DNA from: Vannielia litorea
GTDB taxonomy: Bacteria; Pseudomonadota; Alphaproteobacteria; Rhodobacterales; Rhodobacteraceae
NCBI RefSeq assembly: GCF_019801175.1
Contig: NZ_JAHVJR010000003.1
Coordinates: forward strand, 62,001 to 126,000
Length of the DNA stretch: 64,000 nucleotides
Direction: 5' to 3'
Part shown: positions 17,212 through 26,489 of the stretch, in pieces
Layout of the letters: each line of letters opens with the position of its first letter
Numbering within the stretch: position 1 is the stretch's first letter
Position numbers and translations under genes: made by a program
Notes under the pieces: model-generated
What the model was told of the DNA's origin: nothing
What the model saw: the letters and a program-made list of their open reading frames with translations, nothing else
Database searches by the model: none

Positions 17212-18741
17212 ATGACTTCTGAGATTGATCGCTGTCGCCGTGCCGCCAAACGGCTGAAGAAGGCCCATGCCGCTGGCGAGGCCGAAGCGCTGGCCCGTGC
17301 CGCTGCGGTGCTTCCGCCCGAACGGCTGGCCCCGCTCCGCCACGTGGATGCGCTCCACGTCATCGCTCGCGAGGAGGGCGCCGAAAGCTGGCCACGGCTG
17401 AAGCTGCGGATTGAGCTCCACGCCGCCACGCCCGAGCAACGGTTGAGGCGGCTGCGGGAGGCGCTGGAGAACGGCTTTCACTGGGCGGTGCGTGAGGTAC
17501 TTGCGGTTGCGCCGGATCTGGCGCGAGCCGATCCGGGCGTGGCCGCAGCGCTCTACGATCTGTCCTATTGGCAGGCGGCTTTGGCGGCAGACCGGGAGGC
17601 GGCCACCCGCGAGATCGAAGGCGCGCCGCCGCTATGCCATCTCGCGTTCTCGCGCTGGGTGCATGGCGACGGCACGGTGGAGAATATGCGCGCCCTTGCC
17701 GAACTTTTGCTGGCTCATGGGGCCGATGTGAATGCCGGAAAGCCCGAGCCCGGTGGCTCCGGCCACATGCTGTCACCGCTCTACGGGGCTATCGGCCACG
17801 GCAACAACATGGCGCTCGGTCGCTGGCTTCTGGACCACGGGGCCGACCCGAACGACGGCGAGTCGCTCTATCACGCAACAGAGCTGGGCCACACCGATGG
17901 GCTGACGATGCTGCTGGAGGCCGGGGCGAAGAACGAAGGCACCAACGCACTGCTGCGGGCGCTGGATTTCGAGGATATCGAGCCGGTGCGTATGCTCCTC
18001 GCCGCGGGGGCGGACCCGAACGAAGGTGTTGCCGCACACCCATCCGGGGAGCCGCCGATGAAGGCCTCTGCCCTGCACCAGGCGGCACGGCGGATGCGCT
18101 CCGGCGCGGTGGCGCGGCTGCTGATCGAAGCCGGTGCATCTCTCACCGCCCCGTGGGACGGGCGCAGCCCCTATGCGACGGCACGGGTGTTCGGCAATGC
18201 CGAGGTGGCGCAGATCATCGCCGAGGCGGGCGGCGAGACGCCGCTGAGCGGGTCGGATGGGATCATCGCAGAAGCCGCCGAGGGTCGGGTGCCGACCGGG
18301 CGGCTGGTGCCCGAAGAGCTTTCACCCGAGACGCGTACCTTGCTGCGCGGCATCATCCACCTGCCCGGCGCCCTCCCACGGGTGAAGGCGCTCGTGGCCG
18401 CGGGGATGGAATGGGACCGCTCCGATGACATGGGCGTTCCGCCGGTGCAGATCGCAGGGTGGGAGGGGCTATCCGAGATCATGGCCTTCCTGCTCTCCCT
18501 CGGCCCGGACCTTGAGCACAAAAACCAATATGGCGGTGACCTGCTCGGCACCACGCTTCACGGTACCGCCAATGCGCCCGACCGCGCCGTGCGCGACCAT
18601 TTGGGCTGCGTTCGGCTGGCGCTGGAGGCGGGCCTGCCGCTTTATCGTGGATATCTGCTTTTCACTGGGAGTGAAGAGATTGCGGGCGTTCTGGCAGATT
18701 ATGCCGAGGCGCACCCGGAGAGGGTGGTGGACAATCTTTAG
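17212..18741 (+). CDS. Ankyrin-repeat protein
   Basis: 509 aa. An N-terminal helical region (about 1-90) is followed by several ankyrin units, recognisable as ALAELLLAHGADVNAG, ALGRWLLDHGADPNDG, GLTMLLEAGAKNEGTN, PVRMLLAAGADPNEG and AVARLLIEAGASLTAPWDG. No signal peptide, no transmembrane segment, no attached enzyme domain. Ankyrin arrays mediate protein-protein contacts; the partner is unknown. Single-gene unit between dnaX/DUF202 (divergent) and the SRP RNA (convergent). Confidence 0.85.
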   Translation: MTSEIDRCRRAAKRLKKAHAAGEAEALARAAAVLPPERLAPLRHVDALHVIAREEGAESWPRLKLRIELHAATPEQRLRRLREALENGFHWAVREVLAVAPDLARADPGVAAALYDLSYWQAALAADREAATREIEGAPPLCHLAFSRWVHGDGTVENMRALAELLLAHGADVNAGKPEPGGSGHMLSPLYGAIGHGNNMALGRWLLDHGADPNDGESLYHATELGHTDGLTMLLEAGAKNEGTNALLRALDFEDIEPVRMLLAAGADPNEGVAAHPSGEPPMKASALHQAARRMRSGAVARLLIEAGASLTAPWDGRSPYATARVFGNAEVAQIIAEAGGETPLSGSDGIIAEAAEGRVPTGRLVPEELSPETRTLLRGIIHLPGALPRVKALVAAGMEWDRSDDMGVPPVQIAGWEGLSEIMAFLLSLGPDLEHKNQYGGDLLGTTLHGTANAPDRAVRDHLGCVRLALEAGLPLYRGYLLFTGSEEIAGVLADYAEAHPERVVDNL

Positions 18742-18835
18742 ACCGGGGCTGGCGGATGCGTTGCGGCACTCTCGGCATATCGCTGCGCGATACGCCTGCC
18801 GCGGTTCGCATATGCGTTTCTCGCATATACTCAGG

Positions 18836-18932
18836 TGAGAGGCTGGACAACGACCCAAGCGGGGCTCGTTACGGCTGCTTCCTTCCGGACCTGACCGGGT
18901 TGGCGAGGCGCTCGCCCGCGCCAACCTCTCAG
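18836..18932 (-). ncRNA. ffs: 4.5S signal recognition particle RNA, bacterial small type
   Basis: The minus strand carries the universally conserved SRP domain IV tip GGTCAGGTCCGGAAGGAAGC followed by AGCCGTAACGAG. The 5' part TGAGAGGTTGG (18932-18922) pairs with the 3' part CCAGCCTCTCA, closing the long hairpin of about 97 nt. It pairs with Ffh to target membrane proteins. End points are estimated from pairing. Confidence 0.95.
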
Positions 18933-18968
18933 AGCGCTATGTAGGGCGGCAAGGCGGGATTCGCAAGA

Positions 18969-19322
18969 TCAGCCGTTCTGAACCGGGATCTCGCCGTTGC
19001 AGAAGAACCGGGTGAAGGCCCCGTAGCAGCGAATGCTCTCGCCAAAGCCCGAAACGTCGATCGCCGCATACAGCGTGCGGTCGTCGTAGCTTACATCCAG
19101 CCCGGCGCGGACGATCTCGTAGCAGGCGTCGTGATCGGCTTTGCACATCATCGTCAGGGCAAAGGCGCCGCCATTCTGCTGGGCGCTCGGGTTTGTGCTG
19201 GCAAGGCGTTGCAGGAAAAGCGATTTCAGCTCGGCCTCAACCGCGGCTTGGCTCGGTTTGGTGAAGGCTGCGGCAAGGGCCGCGATGGCCAGAAGAGCGA
19301 TGAGCCAGACGATCTTGCGCAT
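18969..19322 (-). CDS. Small exported protein of unknown function
   Basis: 117 aa from ATG 19322 (GGGAGA upstream; an upstream in-frame ATG at 19349 is less likely). Begins MRKIVWLIALLAIAALAAAF, a signal peptide or membrane anchor. The rest (VEAELKSLFLQRLASTNPSA, SIRCYGAFTRFFCNGEIPV) has four cysteines, suggesting disulfides in the periplasm. I do not recognise the family with certainty; DUF4359-like is a guess. Same strand as the SRP RNA gene downstream. Confidence 0.65.
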   Translation of the reverse strand: MRKIVWLIALLAIAALAAAFTKPSQAAVEAELKSLFLQRLASTNPSAQQNGGAFALTMMCKADHDACYEIVRAGLDVSYDDRTLYAAIDVSGFGESIRCYGAFTRFFCNGEIPVQNG

Positions 19323-19396
19323 TTGGGGTCTCCCGTTACCTGCGCCCACTCCCTAGCGCGTGTCGCGGGTGGGGGCCAGAGGCTCGAAAGGTGCGG

Positions 19397-21271
19397 TCAG
19401 AAGCGCACGCGCAGTCTGGCGAACCCTTCCGGCGATTGGCCCTCTGGAGATATCGGGAGAGCGCAGGTCTCGCGCAGCGCCTCCAGATAGCTGGCGACGC
19501 CGGGGCCGGTCTCAAACAGGGCTTCGTAACCCTCCATCCCTTCGAAACGCCAGCCGCGCGGCACCGGCCCTTCCAGCGGGCCTTCGGACTCAAGAAAACG
19601 GACCAGCACCTCTCGGCTGCCGAACGGCTCCGAAAGCACCACCTCCGCCCCCGCGAGCGGAGCGTGCAAGCCAGCGCCGCCCAGACGGTAGCTGTTCGTC
19701 GCGACAATGAACCGCTGGTCGTCCGCCACTCGTTCGCCGTTGTGCGTGAGGTCTTTGACCCGACCGCCGGTTTGCGCGAGGGCATGGCGGGAGAGATCGA
19801 GCGCCCACTCGAGGCCTGAGATCACATCGAAATCATAGGCGGGGAAGTCCGGGTCCAGCAGAGCCTGGTCTGGCGTGTCGCGCGTGAGCATATTGAACGC
19901 CGCCGCAGACCGCTCGAGCCAGCAACGCAGGTCCGCGCCGGTGATCCGGATGGCTCGAATGGCGTTGGGGAAAGGGTATATCGCCGAGAGATCGCGAAGG
20001 CTGAGCGGGCCGGGCGGAATGTCAATGTAGTTCTCCGCGCCCGCTGGCCCGCCGGCCTTGAAAGGGGCCGCTGCCGAGAGCACCGGCGCGGACACATCGC
20101 CCAGCGCCTGCCTTACGTACCATACCTGCGCGGTATTGATCGCATGAGTGACCGGGCACAGGCCGAGAAAGCTGGTGTAGCTTTGCAACGCAATTGCGGT
20201 CTCCCCTATGGGGCGGCGGATGCTCTCCAGCGTCGCAGCGTGATCGGCGGCCACGGCAGCAACCACGGGCGCGTGGTCCGCCACCAGAGCCTTTGGTCCC
20301 GACGCTCCGCGCCGCGCGATCGGGCGCAGCTCCGCCTGGCTCGCCACCACCTCCCAGCCCGCCGGGCCGTGGCTCAGAGTGAGGTCAACTACCCCGAGGT
20401 GGCTGCCGCCGATGCCTGGCATCACAGCCGGCTTGCCGCAGACCCTCCCCGTTTCGGCCTCGACCCCCTCTAGCCCGGCATAATCCGGGCCGGGCAGAAG
20501 GCGGTGCATATGGCCCGCGATCAGTGCGTCAACGCCGTCAATCCGGGCGAGCGGTAGCAGGGCATCCTCCATGCCAGCCTCCTCTGGCTGCGAACTGGGG
20601 CCACAATGCGCCAGCATCACCACAATATCTGCCCCCGCCGCGCGGAGGGCTGGCACGTGGTTGCGGGCGGTCTCGATCATGCAGCGTGTCTGCAGCCGGC
20701 TCTCGAGCTGCGCACCCGCCCAAAGCGTGGTTTGCGGCGGCAAAACGCTCAAGACGCCGATGCGCAGGTCATGTGCCTTGCCGCCGGCGTCAGTCAGCTT
20801 TCGCTCCAGCATGACCCAAGGGCGAACAAGCGGAACGTCCTGAGAAACCTGCGCCCCGCGCTGCCGCAGGGCGTTTGCCGAAATCACCGGGAACCTCGCA
20901 TCCGCGAGCGCATGCTCTAGCACCTCCAGCCCGTAGTCGAACTCGTGATTGCCCAGACCCACAGCGTCATACCCCAGCACGTTCATCGCAGCGATCATCG
21001 GGTGCGGCGCCCCGGCGGGCCGCTCGGCGGCGACAAAGTCGCCCAGCGGGTTGCCTTGCAGAAAGTCCCCATTGTCGAAGAGCACGGCCCCCGGCACCTC
21101 AGCCCGAGCGGTCTTGATCAGGCTGGCCACCCGGGCCAGTCCTACAGCGTTGTTCGGGGCATCTGCGTGGTAGTCGTATGCCAGCAAATGCATGTGTAGA
21201 TCGGATGTCGCCAGAAGCCTCAGCTTCACTTCGTTGCCCTGCAAAGGTCGATTGTGGTGGGGTTCGGGCAT
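19397..21271 (-). CDS. cpdB: 2',3'-cyclic-nucleotide phosphodiesterase / 3'-nucleotidase (CpdB/UshA family)
   Basis: 624 aa. N-terminal metallophosphatase domain: LRLLATSDLHMHLLAYDYHA (metal ligands D-x-H), GAVLFDNGDFLQGNPLGD, VGLGNHEFDYGLEVL (GNHEFD) and IVVMLAHCG / LIAGHMHRLLPG. C-terminal 5'-nucleotidase domain contains FPNAIRAIRITGADL and VATNSYRLGGAG. Hydrolyses cyclic and 3' nucleotides. CpdB is periplasmic, but here there is no signal peptide from either the ATG at 21271 or a GTG at 21229, so location is uncertain. Confidence 0.85.
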   Translation of the reverse strand: MPEPHHNRPLQGNEVKLRLLATSDLHMHLLAYDYHADAPNNAVGLARVASLIKTARAEVPGAVLFDNGDFLQGNPLGDFVAAERPAGAPHPMIAAMNVLGYDAVGLGNHEFDYGLEVLEHALADARFPVISANALRQRGAQVSQDVPLVRPWVMLERKLTDAGGKAHDLRIGVLSVLPPQTTLWAGAQLESRLQTRCMIETARNHVPALRAAGADIVVMLAHCGPSSQPEEAGMEDALLPLARIDGVDALIAGHMHRLLPGPDYAGLEGVEAETGRVCGKPAVMPGIGGSHLGVVDLTLSHGPAGWEVVASQAELRPIARRGASGPKALVADHAPVVAAVAADHAATLESIRRPIGETAIALQSYTSFLGLCPVTHAINTAQVWYVRQALGDVSAPVLSAAAPFKAGGPAGAENYIDIPPGPLSLRDLSAIYPFPNAIRAIRITGADLRCWLERSAAAFNMLTRDTPDQALLDPDFPAYDFDVISGLEWALDLSRHALAQTGGRVKDLTHNGERVADDQRFIVATNSYRLGGAGLHAPLAGAEVVLSEPFGSREVLVRFLESEGPLEGPVPRGWRFEGMEGYEALFETGPGVASYLEALRETCALPISPEGQSPEGFARLRVRF

Positions 21272-21469
21272 AGGCGGTCGGGCGGAAGCTGTGGCGCTCA
21301 GCTGTTTGGGTTTGGCCCGATACAGGGCAGATACGACAAGGCGCCACCTGCCGCACCTCCGGCGTGAATGTCAAACAGATACGCAACCTCTCGTTGCGTG
21401 GGTTTGCGCCCCGGTGCCGCGCATGCCAGAACATCGGTCAGTGAGAGGCAGGGCAGGGAGGGCGCGCCG

Positions 21470-22435
21470 ATGCGCCACGCGGAACAGGTCACATTTGGCG
21501 GTGGCGGGCTCGACCGGCGCGCCGATCTGCGCAGCGATGCCGCCGCGCTCGATGCTCTGGCAGAAAGTGAAGCCGCCCGGCACCTGCCGCTCTGGCGCGG
21601 CAAGCCGCTGATGCAGGGGGAGGAAGAGGCTCCCGTGCTGGCCCCGCAGCCCGCCGGGGCCGAGGTGCTGGCCCATTCCGCGCTGCGGGTCTTTCTGGGC
21701 CAGGCGCCGGACGGGACCGCATGGTTTGCCCACGATATCTCGGGCTGGGAGCCCAACGAGATACTCGAAGCGCCCGACAGTTTCCTCGACCGGTCCGAGC
21801 AGATCTACCCGGGGCTGGAGGGTGCGCGCTTTGTCGAGCTTCGCGCGACCATGGCCCGGATCACCCCGCTTGATGCCGAAATTGCTGCCACGGCACGGGC
21901 AATCACCGGCTGGCACGGCACGCACGGCTTCTGCGCCAAATGCGGTGCCGCGAGCGAGGTTGCCTGTGGCGGGTGGGAACGGCGCTGCCCGGCCTGCGGG
22001 GTGCATCACTTTCCGCGCACCGACCCGGTGGTGATCATGCTCATCACCTACGGCAACAACGTCCTGATGGGCCGCTCGCCGGGCTGGCCTGAGGGCATGT
22101 ATTCTCTGCTCGCTGGGTTCATGGAGCCGGGAGAAACCATCGAGGCCGCCGTGCGCCGCGAAGTGGCCGAGGAGGCGGGCGTGCGCGTTGGCCCGGTGCA
22201 TTATCTGTCGTCTCAGCCCTGGCCCTTTCCGGCTTCACTGATGATCGGCTGCCACGGGGAGGCGCTGGGCACCGAGATCACGCTGGACCGGAACGAGCTG
22301 GAAGATGCCTGCTGGGTCAGCCGCGAGGATATGCTCGAAACCTTCGCAGGCCGGAACCCGGCGATGAAGCCCGCCCGGCGCGGAGCAATCGCGCAGTTCC
22401 TGCTCGCCAACTGGCTTGCGGATACGCTGGATTGA
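21470..22435 (+). CDS. nudC: NAD+ diphosphatase NudC (Nudix)
   Basis: 321 aa from ATG 21470 (GGGAGGG upstream). A zinc ribbon with C155, C158, C173 and C176 precedes the Nudix box at 216-238, which keeps the G-x5-E-x7-REVAEEAG pattern, followed by the NudC-specific SQPWPFP at 248-254. Cleaves NAD(H), and in E. coli NudC removes NAD caps from RNA. Divergent from the CpdB-like gene; followed 48 bp later by an SRPBCC gene. Confidence 0.93.
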   Translation: MRHAEQVTFGGGGLDRRADLRSDAAALDALAESEAARHLPLWRGKPLMQGEEEAPVLAPQPAGAEVLAHSALRVFLGQAPDGTAWFAHDISGWEPNEILEAPDSFLDRSEQIYPGLEGARFVELRATMARITPLDAEIAATARAITGWHGTHGFCAKCGAASEVACGGWERRCPACGVHHFPRTDPVVIMLITYGNNVLMGRSPGWPEGMYSLLAGFMEPGETIEAAVRREVAEEAGVRVGPVHYLSSQPWPFPASLMIGCHGEALGTEITLDRNELEDACWVSREDMLETFAGRNPAMKPARRGAIAQFLLANWLADTLD

Positions 22436-22483
22436 CGCGTAAAACCGAAGTCGGGGTGAGGATAGTAAAAGGGCAGCGGCTGG

Positions 22484-22951
22484 ATGAACTTCACCGGCAA
22501 GGAAGATATTGAAAAGCCGATCGAAGAGGTCTTCGCAGCGGTCACCGACCATGAGGCCTTCGAAAAGCAGGTGTTGCGGCGCGGACACGAGATCACCCGG
22601 ACGGATGCACTCGATGCATCCGGGGTCGGCATGAGCTGGAAGATGCGGTTCCCCATCCGTGGCCAGATGCGCGATCTCAATGCCACCGTCTCCGCCTATG
22701 ACAAGCCCGAGCATGTCGCGCTGGATCTCAACATCGGTGGCCTCGATGCAGTGGTTAAGATCGACCTGATCGAACTGTCCAAGATGCGCACCCGGATGAG
22801 CCTCGATATCGAGCTGATGCCGCGCACCATCACCTCTCGCGTGCTGGTGCAATCACTCCGCCTGCGCCGCTCCAGCCTGACTCAAGGCCTGCGCCGCCGG
22901 ATGGCCGAATTCGCGCTTCAGGTCGAAGCTCGCCCGGCCCCAGCAGCCTAA
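22484..22951 (+). CDS. SRPBCC (START-like) family protein
   Basis: 155 aa, MNFTGKEDIEKPIEEVFAAV, the usual first strand and helix of the SRPBCC/polyketide-cyclase fold. It would form a hydrophobic cavity for a small ligand or lipid; members include CoQ-binding and CoxG-like proteins, but no specific assignment is possible. Basic C-terminus (RLRRSSLTQGLRRRMAEF). Follows nudC on the same strand and its stop overlaps the yifB stop region by 4 bp (convergent). Confidence 0.75.
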   Translation: MNFTGKEDIEKPIEEVFAAVTDHEAFEKQVLRRGHEITRTDALDASGVGMSWKMRFPIRGQMRDLNATVSAYDKPEHVALDLNIGGLDAVVKIDLIELSKMRTRMSLDIELMPRTITSRVLVQSLRLRRSSLTQGLRRRMAEFALQVEARPAPAA

Positions 22952-24459
22952 GCGCTTTTTATCAGACGATAGCCTACCGCCTCGGCCACGTGGGCCTTGG
23001 TCACGCCATCGCTGCCGTCAAGGTCGGCGATGGTCCGGGCCACGCGCATGACCCGGTGGTAACCACGCGCCGAAAGGCCAAAGCGCTGGGCGACCTTTTG
23101 CAGAAGCTCCATGCCTGCATCATCCGGCCGGGCGACCTCATCGAGTAACTCGCCTTCGATGTCCGCATTGGTCGTGGCCTCGGCGCCGAGCGCCTCGAAC
23201 CGCGCGCGCTGCACGCCCCGCGCCTGCGCCACCCGCGCTGCCACCTCTGCCGAGCCTTCCTCTGCGGGGGGCAGATCGAGATCTGTGTAGGCAACGGGCG
23301 GCACTTCGAGCCGAATGTCGAACCGGTCGAGCAGCGGTCCTGAAATGCGGCCCAGATAATCCTCCCCGCAATTGGGCGCGCGGGAACAGGCGCGGCCCGG
23401 ATCGGTCAGGTGGCCGCATTTGCATGGGTTTGCGGCGGCCACCAGCATGAACTTGCAGGGGTAGGCGACATGGGCATTGGCGCGGCTTACCATGATTTCG
23501 CCGGTCTCGATGGGCTGGCGCAGGGTTTCCAGCACGGTGCGAGGAAACTCCGGAAACTCATCCATGAACAGCACGCCGTTATGCGCCAGCGACACCTCCC
23601 CCGGCCTCGCCTGCCGCCCACCGCCCACCACGGCGGCCATTGAGGCGGTGTGATGGGGCGCGCGATACGGCGCCTCACGGCTGATGCCGCCTTCCTTCAG
23701 CAGGCCGGCGAGCGAATGCACAGTCGATGTTGCGAGGGCTTCGCGCGGGGTGAGCGGCGGCAGAATGCCGGGGAGGCGGGCGGCGAGCATGGATTTGCCG
23801 GAGCCGGGCGGGCCGACCATCAGCAAGTGGTGCCGCCCCGCCGCCGCCACCTCCAACGCCCGCTTGGCCCGCTCCTGCCCTTTCACGTCGCGCAAGTCCT
23901 TGCCGCCGACATGGCCCTGCACCTCGCCGGGGGTTGAGGGCTCTATCGGTGCCTCCCCGGTATAATGCCGGATCACCGCGCCGAGGCTGGCGGCGGCAAT
24001 CACTTCTGCCGCACCGACCCACGCGGCCTCCGCCCCGCAGGCGCGCGGGCAGAGCAACCGCCGCTCTTGCTCGGCGGCAGCCATCGCGGCGGGCAGGGCG
24101 CCGTTGACCGCAACCAGCTTGCCATCGAGCGATAGCTCGCCCAGTGCGACCACCTGCGACACCTCCTCGCGCGGCAGGATCTCGATGGCCGCCAGCAAGG
24201 CCAGCGCGATAGGCAGGTCGAAGTGCGAGCCTTCCTTTGGTAGGTCGGCGGGGGAGAGATTGACGGTGATCTTTTTCGACGGCAGCGCAATCGCCATCGC
24301 GCCGAGCGCCGCCCGCACCCGCTCGCGCGCCTCGCTCACCGCCTTGTCGGGCAGGCCGACGATGGCGAAGTTCGGCATGCCGGTTGACACGGCGCATTGC
24401 ACCTCCACAGGCCGCGCCTCGATGCCATCGAACGCGACCGTATAGGCCGCCGCCAACAT
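22948..24459 (-). CDS. comM: YifB/ComM family Mg-chelatase-like AAA+ ATPase
   Basis: 503 aa from ATG 24459 (GGAGCGGAGGG upstream); an ATG at 24480 would add seven residues not typical of homologues. N-terminal Lon-like/ChlI domain (VEVQCAVSTGMPNFAIVGLP, KKITVNLSPADLPKEGSHFD), Walker A GPPGSGKS, Walker B GVLFMDEFPEF, and a C-terminal Mg-chelatase region (LSARGYHRVMRVARTIADLD). ComM is a hexameric helicase promoting branch migration during natural transformation in Vibrio; whether this strain is competent is not shown here. Confidence 0.93.
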   Translation of the reverse strand: MLAAAYTVAFDGIEARPVEVQCAVSTGMPNFAIVGLPDKAVSEARERVRAALGAMAIALPSKKITVNLSPADLPKEGSHFDLPIALALLAAIEILPREEVSQVVALGELSLDGKLVAVNGALPAAMAAAEQERRLLCPRACGAEAAWVGAAEVIAAASLGAVIRHYTGEAPIEPSTPGEVQGHVGGKDLRDVKGQERAKRALEVAAAGRHHLLMVGPPGSGKSMLAARLPGILPPLTPREALATSTVHSLAGLLKEGGISREAPYRAPHHTASMAAVVGGGRQARPGEVSLAHNGVLFMDEFPEFPRTVLETLRQPIETGEIMVSRANAHVAYPCKFMLVAAANPCKCGHLTDPGRACSRAPNCGEDYLGRISGPLLDRFDIRLEVPPVAYTDLDLPPAEEGSAEVAARVAQARGVQRARFEALGAEATTNADIEGELLDEVARPDDAGMELLQKVAQRFGLSARGYHRVMRVARTIADLDGSDGVTKAHVAEAVGYRLIKSA

Positions 24460-24539
24460 CCCTCCGCTCCCGTCTAACATCTGCCAAACCCCGGCTGTGA
24501 AACCGTGGTTAACGCTAGACCGGGATGGTTAGTGAAACG

Positions 24540-25415
24540 TTAACGCCCCTCGTAGAGCGCCGCGAAGGCAGGCCATGCGAGCGGGTCGGGCACGGTCTTG
24601 TCGCGGCAGAAGGCATTGCAAAAGCCCCAGACCTTGCCGCCCGCTTCCATGAAATGGGTCACCGGCTTGCCGGAGTAGGGGCATGCCTCGTTCACCGAAG
24701 GGCCGTCCTCTACCGCCCGGGCCTCCAGCGGCGTGGGGCCGGGCCAGTCGCGCGTGGGCAGATCCTTGGAATACCAAGGCAGGTCTTCTCCCCGCGCAAA
24801 CCCCATGCCGCGCCAGCGCCGGAAAGCCGGGTCCGCCAGATGGGCGGCCACATAGTCGGTCGCCGCCTCTGAGATCGGCAGCCCATAGGTGGCGATCCGT
24901 GCTGCCACCGGGGCAAAGAAGGCGTCCGCCGCCGAGTAGGCACCGCAGAGCCAAGGGCCGTTACCGCCCACCGTGCGCTTGGCGTGATCCCAGATCACCT
25001 CCAGCCGCGCCAGATCGGCCATCACCCCATCTGAGGGTTCGAACCCCTCGTAGGCCACCCGCAGCGCCATCGGGCAGGCTTCGCGCAGCGCGCCGAAGCC
25101 CGCGTGCATCTCGCTCGCCAGCGCGCGTGCGGTGGCGCGGGCGCGGCTGTCATTCGGCCAGATCCCTGCCGAGGGGAACCGCGTGGCCAGCTCCTCGGCA
25201 ATCGCAAGGCTCTCGCCCAGAATGGCACCATCCTCGAACAGAACCGCTGGCACCGTCTTGGCAGGGGCGATCTCGGCCAGTTGGTCGGCCACGTCACGAT
25301 TGGCAAAATCGACCCAGACGGTGCGCCGCTCCAACCCGAATCTCTCGAACAGGAGCCAGCCCCGAAGGGACCACGAAGAGTAGGCGGGATCGCCTATGTA
25401 GAGTGTACTGGTCAT
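24540..25415 (-). CDS. Glutathione S-transferase with cysteine-rich C-terminal tail
   Basis: 291 aa from ATG 25415 (MTSTLYIGDPAYSSWSLRGW). The thioredoxin-like N-domain includes AKTVPAVLFEDGAILGESLA with the glutathione-binding V-P and E-S pair; the helical C-domain contains YSAADAFFAPVAARIATYGL. The last ~50 residues (NEACPYSGKPVTHFMEAGGK then WGFCNAFCRDKTVPDP) look like a small YHS/TRASH-type metal-binding module with three cysteines. The tail makes the protein longer than ordinary GSTs (about 210-230 aa). Role unknown. Confidence 0.85.
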   Translation of the reverse strand: MTSTLYIGDPAYSSWSLRGWLLFERFGLERRTVWVDFANRDVADQLAEIAPAKTVPAVLFEDGAILGESLAIAEELATRFPSAGIWPNDSRARATARALASEMHAGFGALREACPMALRVAYEGFEPSDGVMADLARLEVIWDHAKRTVGGNGPWLCGAYSAADAFFAPVAARIATYGLPISEAATDYVAAHLADPAFRRWRGMGFARGEDLPWYSKDLPTRDWPGPTPLEARAVEDGPSVNEACPYSGKPVTHFMEAGGKVWGFCNAFCRDKTVPDPLAWPAFAALYEGR

Positions 25416-25609
25416 ACCTGTGACGCTACGCACAGACATGGGCGCTCGACCAACGCATAATTGCGCAGAAGTCCATCAAGATTTGTGATGGAAACCCTTC
25501 TATGCATTTTTCACACTTTCTTTTGAACCGATCGGTCCTAATCTTCGTTTAGCATAAGACAAGGCCTGCCGGTGCTCGGCATGTCTTGCCCGCGAGAAGG
25601 AGTTCCCCC

Positions 25610-26488
25610 ATGCCTTTGGACGGCGATATCGATACCTCCATGTCCCGCCACGCGCGCCAAGCCGAACTGCTTGACGCCGAAACCGAACAGCAACTGGCCC
25701 GCGCTTGGCGCGATGACCGGGATGAGCAGGCACTGCACCGCCTGATCTCGGCCTACATGCGCCTCGCGATCTCGATGGCGGCCAAATACAAGCGCTACGG
25801 CGCACCGATGAACGACCTCATTCAGGAGGCATCACTTGGTCTTATGAAGGCCGCCGACAAGTTCGACCCCGAGCGCGGCGTTCGGTTTTCGACCTATGCC
25901 ATGTGGTGGATCAAGGCCTCCGTGCAAGAATTCGTGATGCGCAACTGGTCGATGGTCCGCACCGGCTCGACCTCGTCGCAGAAGTCGCTCTTCTTCAACA
26001 TGCGCCGCGTGCAGGCGCAGTTGGAGCGCGAGGCGGCTGCGGCGGGCGAAACGCTCGACAGCCAGCAGCTGCGCCAGAAGATCGCCACCGAGGTCGGCGT
26101 GCCATTGGCCGATGTGGAAATGATGGAAGGCCGGCTCTCGGGCTCCGACTTCTCGCTCAATGTGACCCAGTCGGTCGAAGACGATGGCCGCCAGTGGATT
26201 GATGCGCTGGAAGATGAAGGCCCGCAGGCCGCCGAGCAGGTGGAGGTGGAGCATGACAAGGCACAACTTCGCGACTGGCTGGCCGAGGCGATGGGTGCGC
26301 TGAACGAGCGCGAGCAGTTCATCATCCGCGAGCGCCGACTTGCCCGCGATAAGCGCACTTTGGAGAGCCTTGGCGAAGAGTTGGGCCTATCCAAGGAGCG
26401 CGTGCGCCAGCTCGAGGCAGCGGCCTTCCAGAAGATGCGCCGCTCGCTTGAGCAACAGTCCGATGAAGTGCTTGCACTGATCTCCTGA
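25610..26488 (+). CDS. rpoH: RNA polymerase sigma-32-type factor RpoH
   Basis: 292 aa from ATG 25610 with AGAAGGAG upstream. Region 2 (RLAISMAAKYKRYGAPMNDL, FDPERGVRFSTYAMWWIKAS), the RpoH-box-like QKSLFFNMRR, and region 4 (LNEREQFIIRERRL, SLGEELGLSKERVRQLE). Directs core polymerase to heat-shock or oxidative-stress promoters. Rhodobacteraceae often have two RpoH proteins; which one this is cannot be told. A terminator-like hairpin follows 30 bp after the stop. Confidence 0.93.
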   Translation: MPLDGDIDTSMSRHARQAELLDAETEQQLARAWRDDRDEQALHRLISAYMRLAISMAAKYKRYGAPMNDLIQEASLGLMKAADKFDPERGVRFSTYAMWWIKASVQEFVMRNWSMVRTGSTSSQKSLFFNMRRVQAQLEREAAAAGETLDSQQLRQKIATEVGVPLADVEMMEGRLSGSDFSLNVTQSVEDDGRQWIDALEDEGPQAAEQVEVEHDKAQLRDWLAEAMGALNEREQFIIRERRLARDKRTLESLGEELGLSKERVRQLEAAAFQKMRRSLEQQSDEVLALIS

Positions 26489-26489
26489 G

